Shown in pieces: positions 28,261-36,502 of a DNA stretch of 64,000 nt; the stretch's first letter is position 1; each line of letters starts with the position of its first letter. The DNA lies in assembly GCF_000412185.1 (NCBI RefSeq), contig NZ_ASJA01000004.1, positions 150,001-214,000 on the forward strand. Direction: 5' to 3'. Made by a program: the position numbers and the translations under genes. The DNA comes from Euryhalocaulis caribicus. Its GTDB lineage: Bacteria; Pseudomonadota; Alphaproteobacteria; Caulobacterales; Maricaulaceae. The notes beneath the pieces are model-generated. The model did no database searches. It saw nothing but the letters and a program-made list of their open reading frames with translations, and had not been told where the DNA came from.

Positions 28261-28643
28261 TCTTGTTCCAGCGCAGCCCCGAAACGCAGCAGATTTCCCG
28301 CCGGGTCCCAGACATAGAATTCCCGCATTCCGTAATCGAAGTCCTGCGGAACCGGGCTGATGCGGCCGGGCGTGAAGGCGTCTCCGCGCGATTTGAACTC
28401 CGAAAACAGCGCGTCCAGCGCCCCGACATCACGCACGGTGATGTAACAGGAGGTGTTTTCCGCGATGTGGCGGCTGTCGCAGAGCCAGAAATTCAGACCG
28501 ATATCGCCCCGCGCGGCGATGCCGAAATCACCGTAATCCTGCGTCCGGTCGAAGCCCAGCGTGCCCGCATACCAGGCAATCGCGGCCTGAATATCCGGCT
28601 GGGCCAGCCAGGGATGGGCGCGCGCCCGGCTCAAAGCATCCAT
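28257..28643 (-). CDS. VOC (glyoxalase/bleomycin-resistance fold) protein
   Basis: 128 residues in the single-domain VOC range: QPDIQAAIAWYAGTLGFDR at the start, GLNFWLCDSRH in the middle, REFYVWDPAGNLLRFG at the end. The fold usually binds a metal and acts in glyoxalase, dioxygenase or resistance proteins. The substrate cannot be assigned. It sits on the opposite strand between two parts of one ABC transporter, overlapping the ATPase gene by four bases, and is divergent from the permease gene (89 bp). Confidence 0.8.
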   Translation of the reverse strand: MDALSRARAHPWLAQPDIQAAIAWYAGTLGFDRTQDYGDFGIAARGDIGLNFWLCDSRHIAENTSCYITVRDVGALDALFSEFKSRGDAFTPGRISPVPQDFDYGMREFYVWDPAGNLLRFGAALEQD

Positions 28644-28732
28644 GAATCCCTCCCCAAAACCGTCATTCTAGGCCCGGAAAGCCGCCCGAGCCTTGCCGCC
28701 TCATTAGCAAAAAGCCATGCGGGACGGCCGCG

Positions 28733-30298
28733 ATGATGAATCTGGCCGACGAATGGGCGCGGCTGCCCGACCTTCTGGGCGCGCATATGTTGCTGACCGC
28801 GGCCGCGTTATGCGCCGGCGCGGTGATATCCCTGCCGCTGGGCGTGGCGTGTGCGCGATCTTCGCTGCTGCGCGGGCCGGCTTTGGGGTTCGCATCGGTG
28901 GTGCAGACGATCCCGGCGCTGGCGTTCCTGGCCCTGATGGTGCCGCTTCTGGGCCGGATCGGGTTCGCACCGGCCTTCCTGGCGCTGATGTTTTACTCAA
29001 TGCTGCCCATGCTTCGGAACGCGATCGTGGGTCTGGAAGGGGTCGATCCGGCGGTGAAAGAGGCCGCGCGGGCGGTCGGAATGACACCGTATCAGGCGCT
29101 TTTCCGCGTGGAACTGCCCCTGGCCGCGCCCACGATCCTGGCCGGGGTGCGCACGGCGACGGTCTGGGTGGTCGGCGCGGCGACGCTTTCGACGCCCGTG
29201 GGCGCGCCCAGCCTTGGCGATTACATCTTTTCCGGCCTGCAAACGCGCAGCTGGGACACGGTTTTGTTCGGCTGCGTGTTCTCTGCCGGCCTCGCCATTG
29301 TGCTGGATCAGTTGCTGAGACTGGTGGAAACCGGCGTATCCATGCGCAAACCGCGCCGCGCCATCGCCGCATCGGCGGCGTTTATCGCCTTGATTCTGGT
29401 GGCGCTTTTGCCCGCTTTCGTGCGGTTTGACGCAGCGATATCGCCTCGAACCAGCGGCAAAACCGTAGAAAAAGCGCGCAATAACGCGCCCGGATTGACC
29501 GATTCCCGCATCGTGATCGGGGCAAAGTCGTTCACCGAGCAGTATATTCTGTCCGAATTGATCGCGTTGCGGCTGGAAAACGCCGGCGCGCGGACCGATG
29601 TGCGGGGCAATCTGGGCTCCACGGTCGCGTTCGACGCCCTCGCCCAGAGCGATATCGATGTCTATGTCGATTATACCGGCACGCTGTGGGCCAATATCCT
29701 GAAGCAGGAGACCCCGATACCGCGGGACCGGATGGCGGTCCGCACGGCCGGTTTCCTGCTGGACGAATACGGCGTCCTGCAGCTGGGCGGTCTGGGTTTC
29801 GAGAACGCCTACGGCTTTGCGGTCACTCAAGACACCGCCGCTGCGCTGGACGCGTCCACGATTGGCGCGCTGGGCCTCGGACGGCCGCAGATCGGGGCCG
29901 ATCCGGAATTCTTCGCCCGCCCGGAATGGCCCCGGACACAACAGCTTTACGGGCTGGAGAACGCGCGCACCCGGTCCATGGACTCCACCTTCATGTATGG
30001 GGCGGTGCGCGACGGCGCCGTTGACGCCATCACCGCCTATACCACGGACGGGCGGGTGGCCGCGTTCGACCTGGTCATTCTGGACGACCCGCGTCAGGCA
30101 TTGCCGCCCTATGACGCGGTCCTGCTGCTGTCCCCCGAAGCGGCGGACAATCCCGCACTGATCACGGCGCTGCGTCCGCTGCTGAACGCCATCAGTCCCG
30201 AACAGATGCGGCAGGCCAACAAGCGTGTGGACCTGGACGGGGCAACGCCGGCGGAGGCGGCGCGGTGGCTGGACGGCGAGATCGGCAGCGGCGGCTAG
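28733..30298 (+). CDS. Compatible-solute ABC permease-substrate-binding fusion
   Basis: 521 residues. The N-terminal half (about 1-240) is an inner-membrane permease with several hydrophobic segments and the EAA loop EAARAVGMTPYQALFRVE. The C-terminal half (about 265-520) is an OpuAC/OsmX-like substrate-binding domain starting IVIGAKSFTEQYILSELIAL and containing DVYVDYTGTLWANIL and YGAVRDGAVDAITAYTTDGR. Such fusions occur in glycine betaine/choline importers. It works with the ATPase at 27496. Substrate inferred from family only. Start ATG 28733; the next ATG (28736) is also possible. Confidence 0.88.
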   Translation: MMNLADEWARLPDLLGAHMLLTAAALCAGAVISLPLGVACARSSLLRGPALGFASVVQTIPALAFLALMVPLLGRIGFAPAFLALMFYSMLPMLRNAIVGLEGVDPAVKEAARAVGMTPYQALFRVELPLAAPTILAGVRTATVWVVGAATLSTPVGAPSLGDYIFSGLQTRSWDTVLFGCVFSAGLAIVLDQLLRLVETGVSMRKPRRAIAASAAFIALILVALLPAFVRFDAAISPRTSGKTVEKARNNAPGLTDSRIVIGAKSFTEQYILSELIALRLENAGARTDVRGNLGSTVAFDALAQSDIDVYVDYTGTLWANILKQETPIPRDRMAVRTAGFLLDEYGVLQLGGLGFENAYGFAVTQDTAAALDASTIGALGLGRPQIGADPEFFARPEWPRTQQLYGLENARTRSMDSTFMYGAVRDGAVDAITAYTTDGRVAAFDLVILDDPRQALPPYDAVLLLSPEAADNPALITALRPLLNAISPEQMRQANKRVDLDGATPAEAARWLDGEIGSGG

Positions 30299-30437
30299 AA
30301 ACGCGGCGGCGGCGCGCTAGGTCAAATTATTGTGAAACTGCCAGAATTCCGGGCCTGCGAACGGCGCCGCAATATCGACATCGGTCACGCGTAAGAAGTC
30401 TAATACCGGAAAAGCAATTTGCCAGAGCGAGCACGCC

Positions 30438-32987
30438 ATGTCTGACGTCACCCCCGCCAAATCGGACCTCGACAGCAATCTGCAGGAGCTGGCCGCCGCC
30501 TATAATGACGCGGTGGAGCAATATGGGGAGGCGGCCGCGATATCGTCCCTGGGCGGGTCGTTTTCGGGGCTTGCCCTGCATGGCGAGTATGTGGTGATCG
30601 ACGTCATCGCCGATATCGGCATGACCGACAGCCTGCTGGCCGACCTGACGGCGCTGGGGCTGGAGCATGGCGCGGCCTATGGCCGGATGGTGTCGGGCCT
30701 TATGCCGATTTCCGCGCTGGCCGAAATGGAGGGCATGGACGGCCTGACCCTGGCCACCGCCAGCATCGCCATCGCCAATGTCGGCCAGACCACCAGCCAG
30801 GGCGACGAGGCGATGAATTCCGACGACGCCCGCGCCCAGTTCAACCTGGACGGCGACGGCGTGGCCATCGGGGTGCTGTCCGACAGCTTCAACAATCTGA
30901 ACGGCTATCCGGCCGACCGGAACAGCGGTGATCTGCCCGCCGGCGTGCAGATACTGGAAGACCTGCCCAGCACGTCCGGCAATTTCCCCGGCAGCGACGA
31001 AGGCCGGGGCATGGCCCAGCTTATCCATGATGTCGCGCCCGGATCGGACCTGCTGTTCCACACCGCTTTCCTGGGCCAGGCCAATTTCGCGCAAGGCATT
31101 ATCGAGCTGGCGGACGCCGGGGCGGACGTGATCGTCGATGACGTCATCTATTTCGCCGAGCCCATGTTCGCCGACGGCATTATCGCCCAGGCGATCGACG
31201 CGGTTGTGGCCGAAGGCGCGGTGTATTTTTCCTCCGCCGGGAATAACGGCAACGCATCTTACGAGGCGGCCTATCGGGGCGTTCGCGTTGATCCCGACAC
31301 GATCACGATCAACCCGCAATTTACCGACAACGCCAACAGCACGTTCCACGATTTCGACCCCGGCGCGGGCGTCGACCTGACGCAGAACTATATCCTTCAG
31401 GCGGGCGAGGAATTCCGCATTTCCTTCCAGTGGGACCAGCCCTACGCCTCCACCTCGGCCGCCTCCCCCGGCTCGGCCAGCGATTACGATATCTGGCTGA
31501 TCAATGCGCGTACGGGCGAGGTGCTGGATTCCGGCACCAGCAACAGCACCGGCGCGGACCCGGTCGAGGTTCTTTCCTATGAAAATACGGGCGGCAATCT
31601 GCTGGAAGTCGCGGTCGTCATCGAGAAATGGAACGATCAGGGGCCGGACGCCGGCCTGATCAAGTTTGTCCATTTCGGCGACGGCAACCTGACCGAGGAT
31701 AATGGCGAAAACGAAAACCCCACCTCGTTCGGGCATTCCATCGCCGAAGGCTCGATCGGCGTGGGCGCGGCCGCCTATTTCAACACGCCGGAATTTGGCA
31801 TCGACCCGGCTTCGGTGAACGGCTTTTCCTCCAAGGGCGGGGTTCCGATCCTGTTTGACCAGAACGGCAACCGCCTCCCCTCCCCGGAATATCGCGAACA
31901 ACCGGCCTTCGTCGCGCCAGACGGCGGCAATACGACCTTCTTCGGCAGCGACAGCAGCGCCGACGCCGACAATTTCCCGAACTTTTTTGGCACCTCCGCC
32001 GCCGCGCCCCATGCCGCCGCGGTGGCCGCGCTGATGCTGGAGGCCAATCCGGACCTTTCGCCCGAACAGATCCGCCAGATCCTAGAAAATACGGCGCTGG
32101 ACATGGACGATCCGGACACGCCGGGCTTCGACGCCGGCTATGACCCGGCCACCGGCTACGGCTTTATCGACGCGCAGGCCGCCGTCGCCATGGCGCAGAA
32201 CACCGAAGGCGAAGGCGACCCGGATCCGGGCGATCCGGATACAGTGATCAATGGCACCGATGGCGATGACGGGCTGAGAGGCGGTCCCGGCAATGACCGT
32301 CTGAACGGTCTGGACGGCGATGACCGCCTGAACGGCCTGGACGGGGCGGATCAGCTGTTCGGCCAGAACGGCAACGATACGCTGCGCGGCGGCAATGGCG
32401 ACGACTTCATGTATGGCGGCGGCGGAACGGACCTGTTCCGCGGCGGCGAAGGCGATGATTTCCTCAGCGATGTCAGCGGCAACAACCTGCTGGACGGAGA
32501 AGCCGGGGATGACACCATCAAGGGCGGGGCCGGCGAAGACGTGCTGATCGGCCGCGACGGCAATGACGCGCTGAGCGGCGGCGACGCGCGCGACCGCCTG
32601 AGCGGCGGCGATGGCGCGGACACCCTGACCGGGGGCGAAAGCCGCGACATCCTGATCGGCGGCAACGGGGCGGACCGTTTTGTCTATCTGGACGCATCCG
32701 ACTCCACGGGCGTTTCCACCCAGCGCGACCTGATCCAGGGTTTCCGGGGGAATACCGGCGACCGTATCGACCTGACCGCCATCGACGCCGACCCCTCCAC
32801 GGCCGCCGACGATGCGTTCACGATAGTCGGCGCCTTTACCGGAACCGCCGGGCAGTTGACCTATTTTGCCACCAGCAACGGCGATATCTGGCTGGTCCGG
32901 GGCGATCTGGACGGCGACCGGGAAGCGGATCTGGAAATTCTGGTCGATGCGCCGCTGGACATGAGCAACAGTGATTTCCTGCTCTAG
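30438..32987 (+). CDS. Secreted subtilisin/sedolisin-like RTX serine protease
   Basis: 849 residues. The protease domain (about 135-590) has IGVLSDSFNN (Asp149), DEGRGMAQLIHDVAPG (187-202), GADVIVDDV, VYFSSAGNNG and the catalytic FGTSAAAPHAAA (Ser520). The canonical S8 His motif HGTxVAG is absent. The DEGR block and Asp in VIVDDV resemble the S53-like subgroup, which uses a Glu/Asp/Ser triad. Between them is a C-terminal-domain-like insertion (about 270-430). RTX repeats cover 604-750 and a divergent C-terminal module ends SNSDFLL (RDLIQGFRGN near 762). No Sec signal. First RTX gene after the ABC transporter interruption. Confidence 0.85.
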   Translation: MSDVTPAKSDLDSNLQELAAAYNDAVEQYGEAAAISSLGGSFSGLALHGEYVVIDVIADIGMTDSLLADLTALGLEHGAAYGRMVSGLMPISALAEMEGMDGLTLATASIAIANVGQTTSQGDEAMNSDDARAQFNLDGDGVAIGVLSDSFNNLNGYPADRNSGDLPAGVQILEDLPSTSGNFPGSDEGRGMAQLIHDVAPGSDLLFHTAFLGQANFAQGIIELADAGADVIVDDVIYFAEPMFADGIIAQAIDAVVAEGAVYFSSAGNNGNASYEAAYRGVRVDPDTITINPQFTDNANSTFHDFDPGAGVDLTQNYILQAGEEFRISFQWDQPYASTSAASPGSASDYDIWLINARTGEVLDSGTSNSTGADPVEVLSYENTGGNLLEVAVVIEKWNDQGPDAGLIKFVHFGDGNLTEDNGENENPTSFGHSIAEGSIGVGAAAYFNTPEFGIDPASVNGFSSKGGVPILFDQNGNRLPSPEYREQPAFVAPDGGNTTFFGSDSSADADNFPNFFGTSAAAPHAAAVAALMLEANPDLSPEQIRQILENTALDMDDPDTPGFDAGYDPATGYGFIDAQAAVAMAQNTEGEGDPDPGDPDTVINGTDGDDGLRGGPGNDRLNGLDGDDRLNGLDGADQLFGQNGNDTLRGGNGDDFMYGGGGTDLFRGGEGDDFLSDVSGNNLLDGEAGDDTIKGGAGEDVLIGRDGNDALSGGDARDRLSGGDGADTLTGGESRDILIGGNGADRFVYLDASDSTGVSTQRDLIQGFRGNTGDRIDLTAIDADPSTAADDAFTIVGAFTGTAGQLTYFATSNGDIWLVRGDLDGDREADLEILVDAPLDMSNSDFLL

Positions 32988-33073
32988 AAATCAGCAGCTT
33001 GGCCCGCTCGGAAGGCGCTAACAGTGATTCTCATTTGCATGCTGTCTTGCGATTAGGTTAACTGCGCCCGGTA

Positions 33074-33166
33074 GGGGCCAGATCCCGGAGGAGGGATCCC
33101 TGCGAGCGTTGCCGGCGGCCAGGTCCGCTGACGACCGAGGGCGAGCCCCATGAGTTCTTGATGGGG
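33074..33166 (+). promoter_or_regulatory. Structured leader with competing stems before the kexin-like protease
   Basis: Three pairings are visible. GATCCC-GGAGGA-GGGATC (33081-33098) is a local hairpin. GGGGC (33074-33078) can pair with GCCCC (33145-33149). CCCCAT (33146-33151) can pair with ATGGGG (33161-33166), which contains the likely Shine-Dalgarno GGGGA seven bases before ATG 33174. The last two exclude each other, as in a switch that hides or frees the ribosome site. I cannot match it to a known riboswitch class. Confidence 0.45.
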
Positions 33167-33173
33167 ATAAACC

Positions 33174-36100
33174 ATGTCCAATACGTTCGATGGGGTTCTG
33201 GCCTACGAAGATTACGCCTGGCTGGACAATGATCTGAGTTTTGACGCGCCGGCGGATTTGCTGGGCGCGTCCTCGGACAATAACAGCATTTCCGCGCTGA
33301 GCGTTCCGGTCAGCGGCGGCCAGACTGGCTACAACCCTTCCGAAGAAAAAGTTGACGCCGGCGCCAGCGCCTCTTCGGCCGTTATGGCCCATGGCCGCGG
33401 CGCGGTTTCAGCGGGCAAAGGCGCCCATCTTCCGGAAATCGGGGAGTTTGTTCCCTCAGTCTCTGACGACAATTACGGGCGCGACACCCTGTACACGCCG
33501 TCTGACACGCTGTTCGGCAATCAGTGGCATCTGGAAAATACCGGCCAGAGCGGCGGCACGGCGGGCGTGGATCTGAACGTGCTGGAAGTCTGGGACGACT
33601 ATTCGGGCGAAGGCGTGACGGTGGGCATCTGGGATGACGGCGTCTCCTACACCCACTCCGACCTCGACGGAAACTACGACGCCAGCATGCATATCGAAAT
33701 CGGCGGCAATACGCATGACCCCTATCCGGTCTCCGCGGATTCCGCGCACGGCACGGCCGTCGCGGGCGTGATCGCGGCCGAGAATGACGGAGCGGGCACG
33801 GTTGGCGTGGCGTTCGACGCCACCATCGCGGGCGTGGATATCCTGTCCGAAGGCACCGATATCGACACCAATGCCGAGTTCTATGGCTCGATGGCCGAAA
33901 TGGATAATTTCGACATCACCAACCACAGCTGGGGCTTCACCACGCCGTTCGCGGCCAACCTGCTGAGCGCGGATACGTTCTGGACCAATTTCTTCGCCGG
34001 CGTTGCCGATGCGGTGGATAATGGCCGCGGCGGTCTGGGCACGGTCGTCAATGTGGCGGCGGGCAATTCGCGTGAGGCCGGCGACAGCGCCAACTCCTCC
34101 AACTGGATCAGCATGCCGGAAACCATCGCGGTCGCCGCGGCGAGCCATGATGGCGGCGTTTCCTACTACTCCAACCCGGGCTCCTCGGTTCTGATTGCCG
34201 GTCACAGCAACAGCACGGCCGGGTCGGGTATCTGGACAACGGACCGCGAAGGCTCCGACGGCTATGAATCCGGCGACTATACGGGCGGCTTCGGCGGCAC
34301 GTCCTCCGCGACGCCTCTGGTCAGCGGCCTTGTGGCGCTGATGCTGGAAGCCAATCCGGATCTGGGCTGGCGCGACGTTCAGAACATTCTGGCCTATTCC
34401 TCCAACCACACCGGCGCCGATATCGGCGACTCCCCGGAAGGGTTCGAGCTGTTCGAGTGGGGCTGGAACGGCGCCGACAACTGGAATGGCGGCGGGCTGC
34501 ACTTCTCCAACGATTACGGCTTCGGCCTGGTCGACGCCCATGCGGCGGTGCGCCTGGCCGAGACCTGGACGGACCAGCAGACCAGCGCCAACTGGGAGAA
34601 CCTGGTGGCCGACACATGGTCCGGCAGCCAGTCCATCCCGGACAATAACCCGACCGGCTTCACCTTCGATTTCACGGCGACCGACGATGTCGACCTGGAG
34701 ATGGTGGGCCTGCGCGTGGACATCCCGGGCGGCTATATGGGCGATTACTACATCACCCTCACCTCGCCCTCCGGCACCACCAGCATCGTGGCGTTCGACC
34801 ACGTGCCGGGCGATTCCGCGACCGACAGCTTCCTGTTCACCTCCAACGCCTTCCGCGGCGAGGACAGCGCCGGAACCTGGACGGTTACAATCTCTGACCG
34901 CTGGAGCAGCCTCACGGGCACGCTGGAATTCGCGCAACTGGAATTCTATGGCGGCACGCCGGACAATGACGACCTCTATGTCTTCACGGAGGAATTCTCC
35001 GACTATGCCGGCGTTGACGGTCACTCCACCGTGTTTGGCGACTCCAACGGCGGCACCGATACGCTGAACGCGGCGGCCGTCACCTCCAACACCATGATTA
35101 ATCTGGGTGCGGGCGCCGGCACGATCGACGGCGTGGCCGTGACCTCTTCCGGCGGGATCGAGAACGTCTTTACCGGCGACGGCGACGACATTCTGTTCGG
35201 CGATGCGTCTGACAACTGGCTCCGCACAGGCCGGGGCGACGACATCATCTATGGCAGCGCCGGCGCGGACACGCTGGATGGCGGCGAAGGCGAAGACTGG
35301 GTGCTCTACACCGCGTCTTCGACCGGCGTGACGGTCAATCTTGCCTCCGGCACCGGCTCGGGCGGCGACGCGGATGGCGATACGCTGACCGACATCGAAA
35401 TTGTCGCCGGTTCCGATCATGACGATTCGCTGTTCGGCAACGATCAGAACAACACCCTCCTGGGCGGCGCGGGCAACGATGTGATCCGCGGCTTTGTCGG
35501 CCATGACGATCTTAGCGGCGGCGGCGGCAACGATAACGTCAAGGGCGGCGGCGGCTTCGATACGATCTACGGACAGGGCGGCAATGACCGTCTGTTCGGC
35601 GAAGGCGGCTCCGACACGCTGTTCGGCGGCTCCGGCGCGGACAAGATGTACGGCAACGGCAATAACGACGTCATGTATGGCGACGCCGGCGCGGACCTGC
35701 TGGCCGGCGGCCGCGGCAGCGACTCCCTGATCGGCGGCACCGGCAATGACGTCCTGAGCGGCGGCGAGGATTCCGACTTTGTCGTCGGCGAAGCCGGCGA
35801 GGACATGCTGTTCGGCGGCTCCGGCGACGATGCCCTGCTGGGCGGCGCCGATGACGACGTCGTGCGCGGCGACAGCGGCAACGACTCGCTCTACGGCCAT
35901 GGCGGCGGCGACAAGCTGGAAGGCGGCGCGGGCAACGACGAGCTGACCGGCGGCGACGGCCGCGACCTGCTGTTCGGCGGCACCGGCTCGGACACCTTCG
36001 TCTATACGGCGCTGAGCGACTCCGGCACGTCGGGCAGCCAGCGCGACATCATCCGCGACTTCGAGAGCGGCGTCGACCAGATCGACCTGAGCGGCATCGA

Positions 36101-36296
36101 CGCCGACAGCGGCACGGGCGGCGACCAGGCCTTCACCTTCATCACCGGGGCGTTCTCAAGCACCGCCGGTGAAATGCGGGTGATCGACCAGGGCGGCCGC
36201 TGGCTGGTCCAGGCCGATACCGACGGCGACGGCAGCGCCGATTTCGCCATCCGCATCTTCGGCGAAGCGCCGGTCGAAGCGGACTTCGTCCTGTAA
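33174..36296 (+). CDS. Kexin-like S8 serine protease with P-domain and RTX tail
   Basis: 1040 residues. A pro-like N-terminus (1-105) precedes the subtilase domain with a complete triad: IWDDGV (Asp154), HGTAVAG (His192), GTSSATP (Ser377). NQWHLENTGQSGG before it is typical of the kexin/furin branch. A P-domain (about 470-595: FTFDFTATDDVDLEMVGLRV, GTWTVTISD) follows, then a serralysin-C start (DTLNAAAVTSNTMINLG), RTX repeats from about 660, a [18 protein letters not shown] spacer near 720, and the C-terminal module (RDIIRDFESG near 955; APVEADFVL). Probably exported by type I secretion as a Ca2+-stabilised protease. Bases 35742-35981 are identical to part of the next gene. A terminator follows. 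Confidence 0.9.
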   Translation: MSNTFDGVLAYEDYAWLDNDLSFDAPADLLGASSDNNSISALSVPVSGGQTGYNPSEEKVDAGASASSAVMAHGRGAVSAGKGAHLPEIGEFVPSVSDDNYGRDTLYTPSDTLFGNQWHLENTGQSGGTAGVDLNVLEVWDDYSGEGVTVGIWDDGVSYTHSDLDGNYDASMHIEIGGNTHDPYPVSADSAHGTAVAGVIAAENDGAGTVGVAFDATIAGVDILSEGTDIDTNAEFYGSMAEMDNFDITNHSWGFTTPFAANLLSADTFWTNFFAGVADAVDNGRGGLGTVVNVAAGNSREAGDSANSSNWISMPETIAVAAASHDGGVSYYSNPGSSVLIAGHSNSTAGSGIWTTDREGSDGYESGDYTGGFGGTSSATPLVSGLVALMLEANPDLGWRDVQNILAYSSNHTGADIGDSPEGFELFEWGWNGADNWNGGGLHFSNDYGFGLVDAHAAVRLAETWTDQQTSANWENLVADTWSGSQSIPDNNPTGFTFDFTATDDVDLEMVGLRVDIPGGYMGDYYITLTSPSGTTSIVAFDHVPGDSATDSFLFTSNAFRGEDSAGTWTVTISDRWSSLTGTLEFAQLEFYGGTPDNDDLYVFTEEFSDYAGVDGHSTVFGDSNGGTDTLNAAAVTSNTMINLGAGAGTIDGVAVTSSGGIENVFTGDGDDILFGDASDNWLRTGRGDDIIYGSAGADTLDGGEGEDWVLYTASSTGVTVNLASGTGSGGDADGDTLTDIEIVAGSDHDDSLFGNDQNNTLLGGAGNDVIRGFVGHDDLSGGGGNDNVKGGGGFDTIYGQGGNDRLFGEGGSDTLFGGSGADKMYGNGNNDVMYGDAGADLLAGGRGSDSLIGGTGNDVLSGGEDSDFVVGEAGEDMLFGGSGDDALLGGADDDVVRGDSGNDSLYGHGGGDKLEGGAGNDELTGGDGRDLLFGGTGSDTFVYTALSDSGTSGSQRDIIRDFESGVDQIDLSGIDADSGTGGDQAFTFITGAFSSTAGEMRVIDQGGRWLVQADTDGDGSADFAIRIFGEAPVEADFVL

Positions 36297-36322
36297 CAGA
36301 ACTGCCGAATATCAAGCCTTTA

Positions 36323-36358
36323 ACGGGCGCCACGACGAACTGTCGTGGCGCCCGTTTT
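36323..36358 (+). terminator. Rho-independent terminator after the kexin-like protease
   Basis: A 14-bp perfect stem (36323-36336 with 36342-36355, loop GAACT) followed by TTTT, 26 bp after the stop. Confidence 0.92.
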
Positions 36359-36502
36359 CATTCTAACCTACTGAAAGACAAACGTTATCTGTCCAAGCGA
36401 GCCATGTTTTGATTGTAAATTAAAAAATATTAACCACCGGCTTTACCTTTCAAGGCGAATGACTACTGTCGTATTCAAATACCGATTAGTGGGGGACATT
36501 TC

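Noticed and set aside
33074-33166. Assignment of the protease leader to a known riboswitch class (c-di-GMP, c-di-AMP, cobalamin)
   Set aside because: None of the conserved cores of these classes that I can recall is visible, so only the competing stems are reported.
33456-35900. An 814-codon antisense frame in the kexin-like protease gene
   Set aside because: The repetitive GGC/GAC codons of RTX coding sequence create Ala/Val-rich antisense frames. Similar ones occur opposite most RTX genes here, with no start signals or domains.
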